Positions 8,901-16,061 of a stretch of 17,308 nucleotides of DNA are shown here, piece after piece. Position 1 is the first letter of the stretch. Every line of letters begins with the position of its first letter. The notes under the pieces were generated by a model. The model ran no database searches, was not told where the DNA came from, and worked only from the letters and a program-made list of their open reading frames with translations. This stretch comes from JBIOJM01 sp044450785 (GTDB lineage Bacteria > Planctomycetota > Planctomycetia > Isosphaerales > Isosphaeraceae), in the NCBI GenBank assembly GCA_044450785.1, contig JBIOJM010000217.1:1-17308 (forward strand), in the 5' to 3' direction. The position numbers and the translations under genes were made by a program.

Positions 8901-10541
8901 GACGAGTCGAATCTCGAGCGCCCTCGAAAACCGGGTGATCGCCATCCAGAAGTCATCGCGAACCAGGAGAAGCGCCTGGATCCTCAGACCATCGCAGTGG
9001 CGCAGCGCTCGAACCAATTCTCCCGTGGATAGGTCGGGATGGCTGTGCAGCCACTGTTCAAACTGGTCGAGGACGAGCAGGACCTTCGGCCCCGTCTGGG
9101 CAACCCTCTGCTCCCGGATGGCCGCGGTTGCCTGGTCGAGTCCACAGCCCGCGGGCAAGTCAGGATACTCGCGGCGCAACGCGGCGAGCAGGCGTGCCTC
9201 GGTCCCGCTGGGGGAAGCTTCAACATAGATCGGCCGGACGTGAGATGCGAGGCGCGGCAGCAGCCCGGCTTTGACCAGCGACGACTTGCCGCTGCCCGTT
9301 GGGCCGTAGAGCAGGCCGATGGCGAACGTCCTGTCCGGGTCTCGCTCCTCGATCCGGCGCTTCCACGCGCGAATCGATTCCGGCAGGCCGTCGCGGTCCC
9401 GCGGGCCGGGGACGAGCGTGAGGAAGAAGTCGGCATCCTCGAGGTCAAATGCGCGCAACCCTTTCGGGACGATGTGCGTGGTCGGGGGGACAACGGTCGC
9501 CGCCCTCGAAGGTTGCGGCGTGGTCGCGCTTGCTTCGGTCGAAGCCTCCGCGACAAGCCAGCTCTTCAAGTCGTCGGCGAGGTCGGCGGCTGTCTCATGC
9601 CGATCGGCCATTCGCTTCGAGAGACACTTCAGGCAGATCCGGTCCAGCTCGCGGGAGATGCCGTCGTTGAGCTGTCGAAGCGGCTTCGGGTCGCGATGGA
9701 GAATCTCGTCGAAGACCTCCCCGCGATTCCGCCCCGAAAACGGCGGCCGGCCCAGGAGGCCCAGGTACAGAATCACGCCCAGGGCCCAAACATCCGTTCG
9801 ACCGTCGAGACGATGCGTCTCACCCAGTACTTGCTCGGGCGCCATGTACAGGGGCGTCCCGGCGATTTCCCCGGTTCTCTGGTCCTGCAGCTCCTCCCGC
9901 AGCGCCAGGCCAAAGTCGGCGATGTGCGGCTTACCTTGCCCGTCGATCAGAATGTTCGAGGGTTTGATGTCGCGGTGGACCAGGCCTGCCTTGTGCGCGT
10001 GGTGCACAGCCTCGGCGACGGGAACCATCAATTTCACGAGCTTCGAGGGCGACAATCGCTCGTTCTTGAGGATCTCGGACAGGTTCCGCCCCTCGATGTA
10101 CTCGAACACCACGAAAACCTCGTTCTCACCGTAGCGTCCGACGTCGTGGACCTCGACGATCGCCGGATGTCCCAGACCGGCGGCCATGCGGGCCTCGGCG
10201 AGAAACGACTCGACCCACTCGGGCGAGCGCAACAATCCAGGACGAGGCACCTTGATCGCCACCAGCCGGCCGAGCTCATCGTCGCGGGCGAGATAGACGC
10301 TGCCATACCCACCCTTCCCGAGTAGCCGGGTCACCGTGTAACGGCCAAACCTCTCGGGAACGGGATCGTCCCGAGCGTCCTGCGGTCGATCCGGAGAGAA
10401 GCTGCCGGTAACGGTCGCTTCACCCGAAGGGACGCGGCCGTCTGAGCCCAGCGCGGTGGAAACCTGCGAATTCGTGCCACTCGCTGGATTCGACGCTTCG
10501 ACCGCGAACGAATCGCTGTTCTTCGACTGCGGATCGTTCAT
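5976..10541 (-). CDS. Giant Ser/Thr kinase - STAND ATPase - HEAT-like - FGE-sulfatase-type protein
   Basis: The protein has 1521 residues. Order of parts: disordered 1-64; complete kinase about 67-330 with GKGGYGSV (75-82), Lys97, HRDIKPSN (189-196), DFG (209-211) and APE (234-236); STAND-type ATPase about 360-755, with GLRAFDLEDADFF near 361, Walker A GPTGSGKSS (413-421), Walker B LLVLDQFEQWL (488-498) and the LTHDYLVPPLRTWL motif (741-754); one membrane segment about 823-839; HEAT-like helices about 860-1225; FGE-sulfatase domain about 1244-1515 with GFRLPTEAEWEY, GNTWEWC and RILRGGAF. The kinase looks active. The C-terminal domain lacks the cysteine pair of true formylglycine-generating enzymes, so it is probably a binding module. 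The membrane segment suggests a cytoplasmic kinase and ATPase with the repeats and FGE domain outside. The start at ATG 10541 is supported by GGAG (10550-10553) eight bases upstream. A TTG at 10607 is less likely. The ligand is unknown. Confidence 0.93.
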   Translation of the reverse strand: MNDPQSKNSDSFAVEASNPASGTNSQVSTALGSDGRVPSGEATVTGSFSPDRPQDARDDPVPERFGRYTVTRLLGKGGYGSVYLARDDELGRLVAIKVPRPGLLRSPEWVESFLAEARMAAGLGHPAIVEVHDVGRYGENEVFVVFEYIEGRNLSEILKNERLSPSKLVKLMVPVAEAVHHAHKAGLVHRDIKPSNILIDGQGKPHIADFGLALREELQDQRTGEIAGTPLYMAPEQVLGETHRLDGRTDVWALGVILYLGLLGRPPFSGRNRGEVFDEILHRDPKPLRQLNDGISRELDRICLKCLSKRMADRHETAADLADDLKSWLVAEASTEASATTPQPSRAATVVPPTTHIVPKGLRAFDLEDADFFLTLVPGPRDRDGLPESIRAWKRRIEERDPDRTFAIGLLYGPTGSGKSSLVKAGLLPRLASHVRPIYVEASPSGTEARLLAALRREYPDLPAGCGLDQATAAIREQRVAQTGPKVLLVLDQFEQWLHSHPDLSTGELVRALRHCDGLRIQALLLVRDDFWMAITRFSRALEIRLVEGVNSAAAELLDRQHAKRVLAAIGRSLGLFPDEAGPGYGPEQERFLDKAVQELAGTDGRVIPVRLTLFAETLRYRDWSTVTLRELGGIEGIGVTFLEESFSARRAPPAHRFHQRAAQAVLKALLPDPSSDLKGGLRPASMLRDAAGYADRPGDFADLVHILDNELRMVTPVDPSAFEVEQDVPSRSPGETYYQLTHDYLVPPLRTWLTRKQRETRRGRAELQLAAITALWRDHPGSRRLPSPVEWLKIVGFTRHRARSADERRLMSAAARHYFTRGAAAIAIAAALGWAAYFIRDRERADAALGRALKADYQNLQGLVPELAVHSGTLRPTLEGLERSASAPLHDREVAEVLLYRDRPTRERAAALRARLPAAQPDEVMVVRESLAAHPEHAGIDELNRVLRDESAEPGARLRVACVLVALAPASASDWSAIAAPLSESLLSEDRRVVPRWLELLGPAASLLVPTLGQVCRDAGRDPATQATAAEALAEILKRGPEKVVLARMTVDALPEASRILLRELVNLGPSEQVLGCLRGVLAERVDDPGAETRKDELAGRQAAAGIALAALGEPESLWPLLRHRADPRLRSFLIQRLAANILPPRVLLDRLSMPDIDPIERQALLLEWAEARPPAVATPAEASLIETASRLYRDDPHPGVHSAAELLLRRWGGTALLARCEASLTGRVTGKDRLGWERGPNGHTFVILPGPLEFRMGAPEHETAHYGDPVLHYRKIERSLAVAAKEVSVQQFQAFNPNHHNDSRYGDEPERAAIHLSWFAAAGYCNWLSAQAGIDKSQWCYPEKVEPGMVISEEAVKRTGFRLPTEAEWEYFCRALTETSRPYGESEELLSRYAWTWLNSGNRVRQPGLLLPNEFGLFDVLGNTWEWCHDGPVGHYGSPGTGFPQYPRGTKENPSPDPVRTETIDAKDRANQTWRILRGGAFSYAPDRARSAWRDWQPSPDDREYLGVRVVRTLPVKNP

Positions 10542-10666
10542 CGATCTAGCTCCGTTCCCACCAAGGTCGTTCGATTCGATCGTAACGCGCCGCCCATGGT
10601 GCGGCAATGAATCACTTGAGCCTCGATTAGTAATGAGCCACTCCCATCGCCTGCGGGAACAAAGAC

Positions 10667-10695
10667 TTGTGCCCGGTCCTCGACTGATTTACGAT
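10667..10695 (+). promoter_or_regulatory. Possible sigma-70 promoter for hydA-preT-preA
   Basis: TTGTGC (10667-10672) and TACGAT (10690-10695) are separated by exactly 17 bases. They match the consensus at three and four of six positions. The promoter lies in the 275-base gap between the divergent kinase start and hydA, and would give a leader of roughly 115 bases. Evidence is by eye only. Confidence 0.3.
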
Positions 10696-10705
10696 CGGGG
10701 TTTCT

Positions 10706-10746
10706 CACGGGAAAGGGAACATTCACGGGCTTCTGGCGTTCCCGTG
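10706..10746. repeat. CACGGG repeats with an inverted copy, possible operator
   Basis: CACGGG occurs at 10706-10711 and 10724-10729, and its inverse CCCGTG at 10741-10746, giving an 11-base-spaced inverted pair. It lies between the candidate hydA promoter and the hydA start, where a repressor could act. A GC-rich background makes chance possible. Confidence 0.25.
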
Positions 10747-10816
10747 TGGCGTTTTCGTCCGTTCAAGGGGTCCACACCTCCCATTCGACTTCGCGAATGA
10801 TCAGGAAGCCAGCGCC

Positions 10817-12247
10817 ATGGACTATGATTTTGTGATAACGAATGGTCTCCTCCTCGGTGCCGAGGGAGAAACGAGGGGGGACGTTGCCATCCGCGGCGAG
10901 ACGATCGCGGCTGTGGGGGCGGGGCTGGCCGCGACGGCCGGCGATCGAGCGGAAATCATTGATGCGACGGGCCGGCACGTCATCCCGGGCGGGGTCGACG
11001 TTCACGTCCATCTCGAGCTTCCCTTCTGCGGGACGGTCTCGAGCGACGACTGGAAGACCGGCACCCGAGCGGCGGCGCGGGGCGGCGTGACGACCGTGAT
11101 TGACTTCGCCATCCCTTATGGCGAGGAGACGCTGGTCCAGGCGTTCGAGAACTGGATGGCGCGCGCGCAGCCGAAGGCGTGCGTCGATTACTGTTTCCAC
11201 ATCGCCATCACCAACTGGGATCGCCACGGCCCCGAGATGGAGAAACTGGTCGGGATGGGTTGCCCGACGTTCAAGGAGTTCATGATCTACGCGTCCGAGG
11301 GGTGGCAGGCGGACGACCGCGCGATTTTCAACACGCTCGAGCGGTGCCGGGACCTGGGGGCGATGCTGCTGGTGCACGCCGAGTCGAGCCGGGTGCTCGA
11401 CGAGCTGATCGCGCGCCATCATACGCCCGAGCTGATGCGCCGGCATGGCGCCCGCCTCCACGCGATCACCCGTCCCAATTTCATCGAGGCCGAGGCGATC
11501 CAGCGGGCGATCACCTGGGCCGAAGTCACCGGCGGCCGGCTCTACATCGTCCACATGTCGACCGCGGAGGGGGCCGACCTCGTCAAGGCCGCCCAGGCGC
11601 GAGGCGTCGACGTGTATGCCGAGACCTGCGCGCAATACCTCGTGCTCGACGACTCGGCCTTCGACCGGCCCGACGGCCATCTTTTCGCCTGCTGCCCACA
11701 GATCAAGAAGAAGAAGGACCAGGAGAGGCTCTGGAAGGGGCTGCACGCCGGTGAGGTGTCGGTCGTCTCGACCGACACCTGCACGTTCACCCGGGCGCAG
11801 AAAGCGCGCTGGGAGGGTGACTGGACCAAGATCCCGATGGGTTTGCCGGGTCTGGAGACACTGCTGCCGATCGTGTACACGCACGGGGTGCTCGAAGGCC
11901 GGCTCACCCTCGCTGAGCTCGTTGCCAAGTGCTGCACCAACCCGGCCAAGCTCATGGGCCTCTATCCGCGCAAGGGGAAGATCGCCGTGGGGAGCGACGC
12001 CGACCTGGCGATCATCGACCCCAACAAGCGGATCGAGGTGGATTGCGCGACGATGGAAACCAACGCCGACTGGAACCCCTACCAGGGCCGATCGATGGCG
12101 GGCTTCGCCGAGACCACTTTCTGCCGCGGCCGGAAGATCGTCAAGGATTACCACTTCGTCGGCGAGAGCGGCTGGGGCCGCTGGCTGCCGCGCGAGAAGG
12201 CCGGGTCGCTCGCCAGCCATGTCGAGGGCGCCGTCCTTTCCACGTAG
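10817..12247 (+). CDS. hydA: Dihydropyrimidinase (D-hydantoinase family)
   Basis: This 476-residue enzyme opens the ring of dihydrouracil or dihydrothymine to N-carbamoyl-beta-amino acids, the second step of reductive pyrimidine breakdown, in the cytoplasm. The amidohydrolase metal site is complete: HVH at 63-65, the lysine expected to be carboxylated in TFKEFMIY (Lys153), His187 in LLVHAES, His246 in YIVHMST, and Asp320 in VSTDTCTF. HLELPF after the HxH pair is typical of this subfamily, and the length is normal. The C-terminal NADWNPYQG region also fits dihydropyrimidinases. AGGAAG at 10803-10808 lies eight bases before the ATG. The gene heads an operon with preT and preA, which supports dihydropyrimidinase over a hydantoinase or allantoinase of another pathway. 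The name phuA/pydB is also used for this function. Confidence 0.92.
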   Translation: MDYDFVITNGLLLGAEGETRGDVAIRGETIAAVGAGLAATAGDRAEIIDATGRHVIPGGVDVHVHLELPFCGTVSSDDWKTGTRAAARGGVTTVIDFAIPYGEETLVQAFENWMARAQPKACVDYCFHIAITNWDRHGPEMEKLVGMGCPTFKEFMIYASEGWQADDRAIFNTLERCRDLGAMLLVHAESSRVLDELIARHHTPELMRRHGARLHAITRPNFIEAEAIQRAITWAEVTGGRLYIVHMSTAEGADLVKAAQARGVDVYAETCAQYLVLDDSAFDRPDGHLFACCPQIKKKKDQERLWKGLHAGEVSVVSTDTCTFTRAQKARWEGDWTKIPMGLPGLETLLPIVYTHGVLEGRLTLAELVAKCCTNPAKLMGLYPRKGKIAVGSDADLAIIDPNKRIEVDCATMETNADWNPYQGRSMAGFAETTFCRGRKIVKDYHFVGESGWGRWLPREKAGSLASHVEGAVLST

Positions 12248-12303
12248 CCCGGCCGCGCGGGGCCGGCGTTGGCTCGCGGAGTACCCCTCGAAAGGAGTCG
12301 CCC

Positions 12304-13644
12304 ATGTTTCGGGCCGGTGACAGGCAATCCCCTGAAGTCTTGAACGCGCGGTTCGCCGACCTACCACCGCCGCTGGAGGTCGACCAGGCAAAAGTCGAGG
12401 CCGCCCGTTGCCTGTTCTGTTTCGACGCTCCGTGCACGAGGGCCTGCCCGACGCACATCGACGTTCCCAGGTTCATCCGCCAGATCCTGCACCGCGACGA
12501 GATCGGCGCGGCCGGAACGATTCTCGAGTCGAACATCTTCGGCGGCAGTTGCGCCCGCGCTTGTCCCACCGAGGTCCTCTGCGAGGGCGCCTGCGTCGAT
12601 ACCCTGTTGATGAAGGCACCGGTTCAGATTGGCCGCCTTCAGCGCCATGCCTGCGACATCGCCGCGGCGCGCGGCATCCAGTTCTTTCAAGCCGGCCCTC
12701 GCTCGGGGAAGCGGGTGGCCGTGGTCGGCTCGGGCCCGGCCGGGCTGAGCTGCGCCCACGAGCTGCGCCGGCTGGGCCATGATGTCGTCGTCTTCGAAGC
12801 ACGCGGCCTCCCCGGCGGCCTCGACACGCTCGGGATCGCCGCTTACAAGATCTCGACCGAGTTTGCTCTCTCCGAAATCGAGATGATCCGCCGGATCGGG
12901 ATCGACATCGAATTCAACCACCCTGTGACCGGTCTAGAGGTTCGGGCCCTCCTCGGTGCGTTTGACGCCGTCTTCCTGGGCATCGGCCTGGGGCGCACCC
13001 TGCCCCTGGGGATCGAGGGTGAGGACCTGGAGGGGGTGTGGGAAGCGCTCGATTTCATCTTTCAAACTCACTCAGGTCCCTTCGCCGAATGCAAGGTCGG
13101 CGCCAACGTCCTGGTGATCGGCGCCGGCAACACGGCCATCGACGTGGCCACCGCCGCCAGGCGGCTCGGTGCCAACGAGGTGACGATCGCCTACCGGCGT
13201 TCGGAGGCTTTGTTACCGGCCTTCGCCTACGAGTACGAGCTCGCCAAGTCGGACGGCGTTCGGTTCGAGTGGTTCGCGCAGCCGATCCGCGTGCTCGGCG
13301 TGGCGCGCGCGGTCCGCGGCGTCGAGTTCCTCCGGACCGAGCTCGAGGACAAAGGATCACGATCGGGCCGGGTCAGTACCTTGCCGGGATCCCATTTCGT
13401 CCTGCCGGCGGACATGGTCATCAAGGCGCTCGGCCAGGAAGCGCTCCTCGACCTGGTTGCCGCCCTGCCCGACTTGAAGTGCGAAAAAGGGGAAATCCTG
13501 GTCGATCGTACCACGGGTGCGACGAGCATCGCCGGGCTGTTCGCCGGGGGCGACTGCTTGCGAAGCGGGGGCGAGGTCGTCGATGCGGTCCAGGACGGCA
13601 AGGTGGCGGCGCGCGGCATCGATGCCGCTGTCGCCGTCGCTTGA
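12304..13644 (+). CDS. preT: NAD-dependent dihydropyrimidine dehydrogenase, FAD/Fe-S subunit PreT
   Basis: This 446-residue flavoprotein takes electrons from NAD(P)H through FAD and Fe-S clusters to PreA, which reduces uracil and thymine. The N-terminal Fe-S region has Cys36, 39, 44 and 48 (CLFCFDAPCTRAC) and Cys83, 87, 93 and 97 (CARACPTEVLCEGAC). Gln113 in IGRLQ sits where mammalian dihydropyrimidine dehydrogenase uses a glutamine ligand. The FAD-binding GSGPAG is at 142-147 and the nucleotide-binding GAGNTA at 273-278. A second FAD motif, AGGDC, is near the C-terminus. The domain is shared with the small subunit of glutamate synthase, but the preA neighbour decides the role. AAAGGAG (12291-12297) lies six bases before the ATG. 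It starts 56 bases after hydA. Confidence 0.92.
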   Translation: MFRAGDRQSPEVLNARFADLPPPLEVDQAKVEAARCLFCFDAPCTRACPTHIDVPRFIRQILHRDEIGAAGTILESNIFGGSCARACPTEVLCEGACVDTLLMKAPVQIGRLQRHACDIAAARGIQFFQAGPRSGKRVAVVGSGPAGLSCAHELRRLGHDVVVFEARGLPGGLDTLGIAAYKISTEFALSEIEMIRRIGIDIEFNHPVTGLEVRALLGAFDAVFLGIGLGRTLPLGIEGEDLEGVWEALDFIFQTHSGPFAECKVGANVLVIGAGNTAIDVATAARRLGANEVTIAYRRSEALLPAFAYEYELAKSDGVRFEWFAQPIRVLGVARAVRGVEFLRTELEDKGSRSGRVSTLPGSHFVLPADMVIKALGQEALLDLVAALPDLKCEKGEILVDRTTGATSIAGLFAGGDCLRSGGEVVDAVQDGKVAARGIDAAVAVA

Positions 13645-13668
13645 TCCACCGGCAAAGCAGGAGCGAAC

Positions 13669-15048
13669 ATGACCGACCTGTCGATCGAATTCTGTGGAGT
13701 CAAGGCGCCGAACCCCTTCTGGCTGGCGTCCGCCCCACCGACCAACTCGGAGTACCAGGTCCGCCGCGCCTTCGATGCAGGCTGGGGAGGCGCCGTCTGG
13801 AAGACGATCGCCGGCGAGCCGATCGTCAACGTGTCGTCGCGCTATGGCGCCGTCGATTACGACGGGCGAAAAGTGATGGGACTGAATAATATCGAACTGA
13901 TCACCGATCGCCCGCTGGACGTCAACCTCAAGGAGATTGCGCGCGTCAAGAAGGCGCATCCCGACCGGGCGCTCTTCGTCTCGCTCATGGTCGAGTCAAA
14001 ACGGGACGTCTGGCACGAGATCACCAAGAAGACGCAGGACACCGGCGCCGATGGCATCGAGCTGAACTTCGGCTGCCCACATGGCATGAGCGAGCGCGGC
14101 ATGGGCTCCGCGGTCGGCCAGGTCCCCGACTACGCGTGCATGATCACCGAGTGGGTCAAGCAAGTGGCGACCGTCCCCGTGATGGTCAAGCTCACGCCCA
14201 ACATCAGCGACGTGGCCGCCATCGGACGAGCGGCGGTCGAGGGCGGGGCCGACGCGCTCTCCCTGATCAACACCCTCAATTCCATCATGGGAGTCGACCT
14301 CGATACGCTCGCGCCCAAACCGGCCGTCGCGGGTTTGGGCAGTCACGGCGGCTACTGCGGGCCCGCCGTCAAACCGGTCGCGCTCCACATGGTCGCGGCC
14401 CTGGCGGCTGATCCCTCCATCAACGTCCCGATCAGCGGCATCGGCGGCATCCAGTCCTGGCAGGACGCCGTCGAGTTCATCCTCTTGGGAGCACGTTCGG
14501 TGCAAGTCTGCACCGCCGTCATGCACTACGGCTTCCGGATCGTCGAGCATTTGAAGAGCGGCCTGGAAGGCTGGATGCGCGACAAGGGATACCGCAAGAT
14601 CGGAGACTTCGCGGGCCTCACCGTGCCACGGATCAAAACGTGGAGCGAGCTCGACTTGAACTACAAGGTCATCGCCCGGATCGACCAGGAGAAATGCATC
14701 CACTGCGGGCTCTGCTACATCGCCTGCGAGGACGGCTGCCATCAATCGATCCGCTGGGACCGGTCGGGAGCGGCCGAATTCCTGGCGGCGCGAGGCTCGA
14801 CAAGCGGAGCCACCTGCTCGGGAGGCCACGACGTCCTTCCCGGAGCGGGCGGCGACGTGATCAACCTCTTTACCATAAAAGAAGACTCGTGCGTCGGCTG
14901 CAACATGTGCAGCCTGGTGTGTCCGGTCGAAGGCTGTATCACCATGCGCGAAGTGGACACGGGCCAGCCGCCTATGACCTGGAACCAGTACCAGGCGAAG
15001 CTGGCCGCGGGCGAGCTTGATCCGATCCAGGCTCCGCAGCATGTCTGA
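13669..15048 (+). CDS. preA: NAD-dependent dihydropyrimidine dehydrogenase, catalytic subunit PreA
   Basis: This 459-residue protein carries the FMN barrel that reduces uracil or thymine to the dihydro form, with PreT supplying electrons. The barrel has CGVKAPNPF (9-17), ELNFGCPHGM (131-140), MVKLTPNI (172-179), SGIGGIQSW (256-264) and LLGARSVQV (272-280). Two [4Fe-4S] motifs follow: Cys343, 346, 349, 353 and Cys408, 411, 414, 418. A Gly/Ser/Ala-rich segment of about 30 residues (about 366-398) lies between them and makes the protein longer than the roughly 410-residue E. coli subunit. Val149 occupies the position where I align the active cysteine of mammalian enzyme; E. coli PreA, from memory, also has valine there. 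AGGAG (13659-13663) lies five bases before the ATG, and the gene starts 24 bases after preT. A dihydroorotate dehydrogenase is unlikely, given the C-terminal ferredoxin part and the operon. Confidence 0.92.
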   Translation: MTDLSIEFCGVKAPNPFWLASAPPTNSEYQVRRAFDAGWGGAVWKTIAGEPIVNVSSRYGAVDYDGRKVMGLNNIELITDRPLDVNLKEIARVKKAHPDRALFVSLMVESKRDVWHEITKKTQDTGADGIELNFGCPHGMSERGMGSAVGQVPDYACMITEWVKQVATVPVMVKLTPNISDVAAIGRAAVEGGADALSLINTLNSIMGVDLDTLAPKPAVAGLGSHGGYCGPAVKPVALHMVAALAADPSINVPISGIGGIQSWQDAVEFILLGARSVQVCTAVMHYGFRIVEHLKSGLEGWMRDKGYRKIGDFAGLTVPRIKTWSELDLNYKVIARIDQEKCIHCGLCYIACEDGCHQSIRWDRSGAAEFLAARGSTSGATCSGGHDVLPGAGGDVINLFTIKEDSCVGCNMCSLVCPVEGCITMREVDTGQPPMTWNQYQAKLAAGELDPIQAPQHV

Positions 15049-15074
15049 GCACATTCGCATGTTCGCGAGAAGAA

Positions 15075-15114
15075 TGGGGGGACGGCCTTTCTTCTTCGCC
15101 ACGACGGCCCCCCG
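15075..15114. terminator. Possible bidirectional hairpin between convergent genes
   Basis: A G-run with GGCC (15076-15086) faces GGCCCCCC (15106-15113) across a short loop in the 66-base gap between the preA stop and the stop of the convergent 125-residue gene. The stem is imperfect and there is no clear U-tract, so this is tentative. Confidence 0.3.
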
Positions 15115-15492
15115 TCAGTGCTCGAGTTCAGGGAGTTTCGACGAGGGATACTCGCTGAGGAGCCATTCGTCCTCGCGATCCGACCAGGAAAGTAAGAACG
15201 TCCTTCTTTTTTGGGGATTGTCACGATCCGCGAGGTCATTGAGGCTCTGCCATTTGATGGCTTGTCCGGCCGGTTGCGACCCAGTCGAGGTTGGCATGAC
15301 GGGATAGATGACCAGATCCCTTTGGTAACGGCGCAGTGCCTCGGATAATTCACCGCTCGGGCAGGGGAAATCGAGCTTTCCCGTGAGAAGAGGGTCCCCG
15401 TCGACCATCCACCAGGTCTCTGGCTCCCGATCCAGCCACTTCGCGATCTCGGATGGCTTGATGACGTAATGAGGTCGTTCGCGAGCGTTCAT
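15115..15492 (-). CDS. Unrecognised 125-residue protein downstream of the higA-like gene
   Basis: I do not recognise this protein. It is soluble, with no signal peptide or membrane segment. The first half has PHYVIKPSEIAKWL (8-20), WWMVDGDP (27-34) and a charged helix GELSEALRRYQRDL (47-60). The second half has tryptophans and a charged stretch LSWSDREDEWLL (101-112). The ATG at 15492 has a strong ribosome binding site, AGGAGGAA (15498-15505), five bases upstream, which rules out an upstream in-frame start. It begins 35 bases after the stop of the HigA-type gene, so the two are almost certainly co-transcribed. The position suggests, but does not prove, a functional partner of the antitoxin. 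Confidence 0.75.
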   Translation of the reverse strand: MNARERPHYVIKPSEIAKWLDREPETWWMVDGDPLLTGKLDFPCPSGELSEALRRYQRDLVIYPVMPTSTGSQPAGQAIKWQSLNDLADRDNPQKRRTFLLSWSDREDEWLLSEYPSSKLPELEH

Positions 15493-15527
15493 CGTCGTTC
15501 CTCCTGCTCCTCTTTCCCCGCGAGACT

Positions 15528-16061
15528 TCATGCAAAGAAGGAAGCCGAGACGCCGAAGCACTCGGCCAGCTTGGCGCGGACTCTGGGGCTGATCCGGCGC
15601 TTGCCATTCAGAATGTCGGAAAGAGACGTCACGGCGACGCATGCGCGGCGGGCAAGCTCGGCCTGGGTCAGGGCGTGCTCCTCCATCAGGTGGCGGAGCC
15701 GCTCCGCGGGCGTGAATTCGGGATGCTCGTAAATCGAGTCTTCATAGTCGGCGACGAGCAGCCCGAGAACATCGAGGTAATCTTCCTCGTCGGGAATGAG
15801 CGCGGGCCGGTCGAGGAGGCCGTTGACGACATCGACGGCCCGCCGGTGCTCGTCATCGCCGCGGATCGGGCGCGGAGGAAACGCGCGGAGCAGCGCGAGG
15901 TACTCGGGTGAACAGGCGTGGGACTTGGGCTTTGTCCTGACAGTCATTTTGGCGAAGGCGTTCAGCGCGCTCTGGTCTTCAGGATGCGCCTCGATGAACT
16001 CCCGGATCGCTCGCCAGGAGATGATCCGGTTTTTCCGCGGGGCCGGACGGGTCTTCGCCAT
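15528..16061 (-). CDS. higA: HigA-family antitoxin with a HigB-toxin-like N-terminus (apparent fusion)
   Basis: Residues 39-177 form a complete HigA-type antitoxin: EYLALLRAFPPRPI (53-66), a helical middle with DEEDYLDVLGLLVADYE (91-107), and an XRE helix-turn-helix at about 130-165 (LTQAELARRACVAVTSLSDI, then LNGKRRIS). It would bind DNA and normally neutralise a HigB RNase. Residues 11-38, NRIISWRAIREFIEAHPED and QSALNAFAK, look like the first strand and helix of HigB toxins, but the rest of the toxin is absent. The natural HigA start may have been Met39 (ATG 15947), which now has no ribosome binding site, so the fused product starting at ATG 16061 is the likely one. No intact toxin gene is upstream. 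The DUF4058 gene lies 174 bases upstream on the same strand. Confidence 0.82.
   Translation of the reverse strand: MAKTRPAPRKNRIISWRAIREFIEAHPEDQSALNAFAKMTVRTKPKSHACSPEYLALLRAFPPRPIRGDDEHRRAVDVVNGLLDRPALIPDEEDYLDVLGLLVADYEDSIYEHPEFTPAERLRHLMEEHALTQAELARRACVAVTSLSDILNGKRRISPRVRAKLAECFGVSASFFA

Noticed and set aside
9039..10325. Long plus-strand open frame opposite the kinase and ATPase domains
   Set aside because: The minus strand carries invariant kinase and Walker motifs, so the plus frame is a compositional shadow.
10763..12391. Long minus-strand open frame opposite hydA
   Set aside because: It is a shadow of high third-position GC. The plus strand encodes a full dihydropyrimidinase with all metal ligands, and the antisense frame shows no domain.
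13996..15102. Long minus-strand open frame opposite preA
   Set aside because: preA has all flavin and Fe-S motifs on the plus strand. The antisense frame has none.
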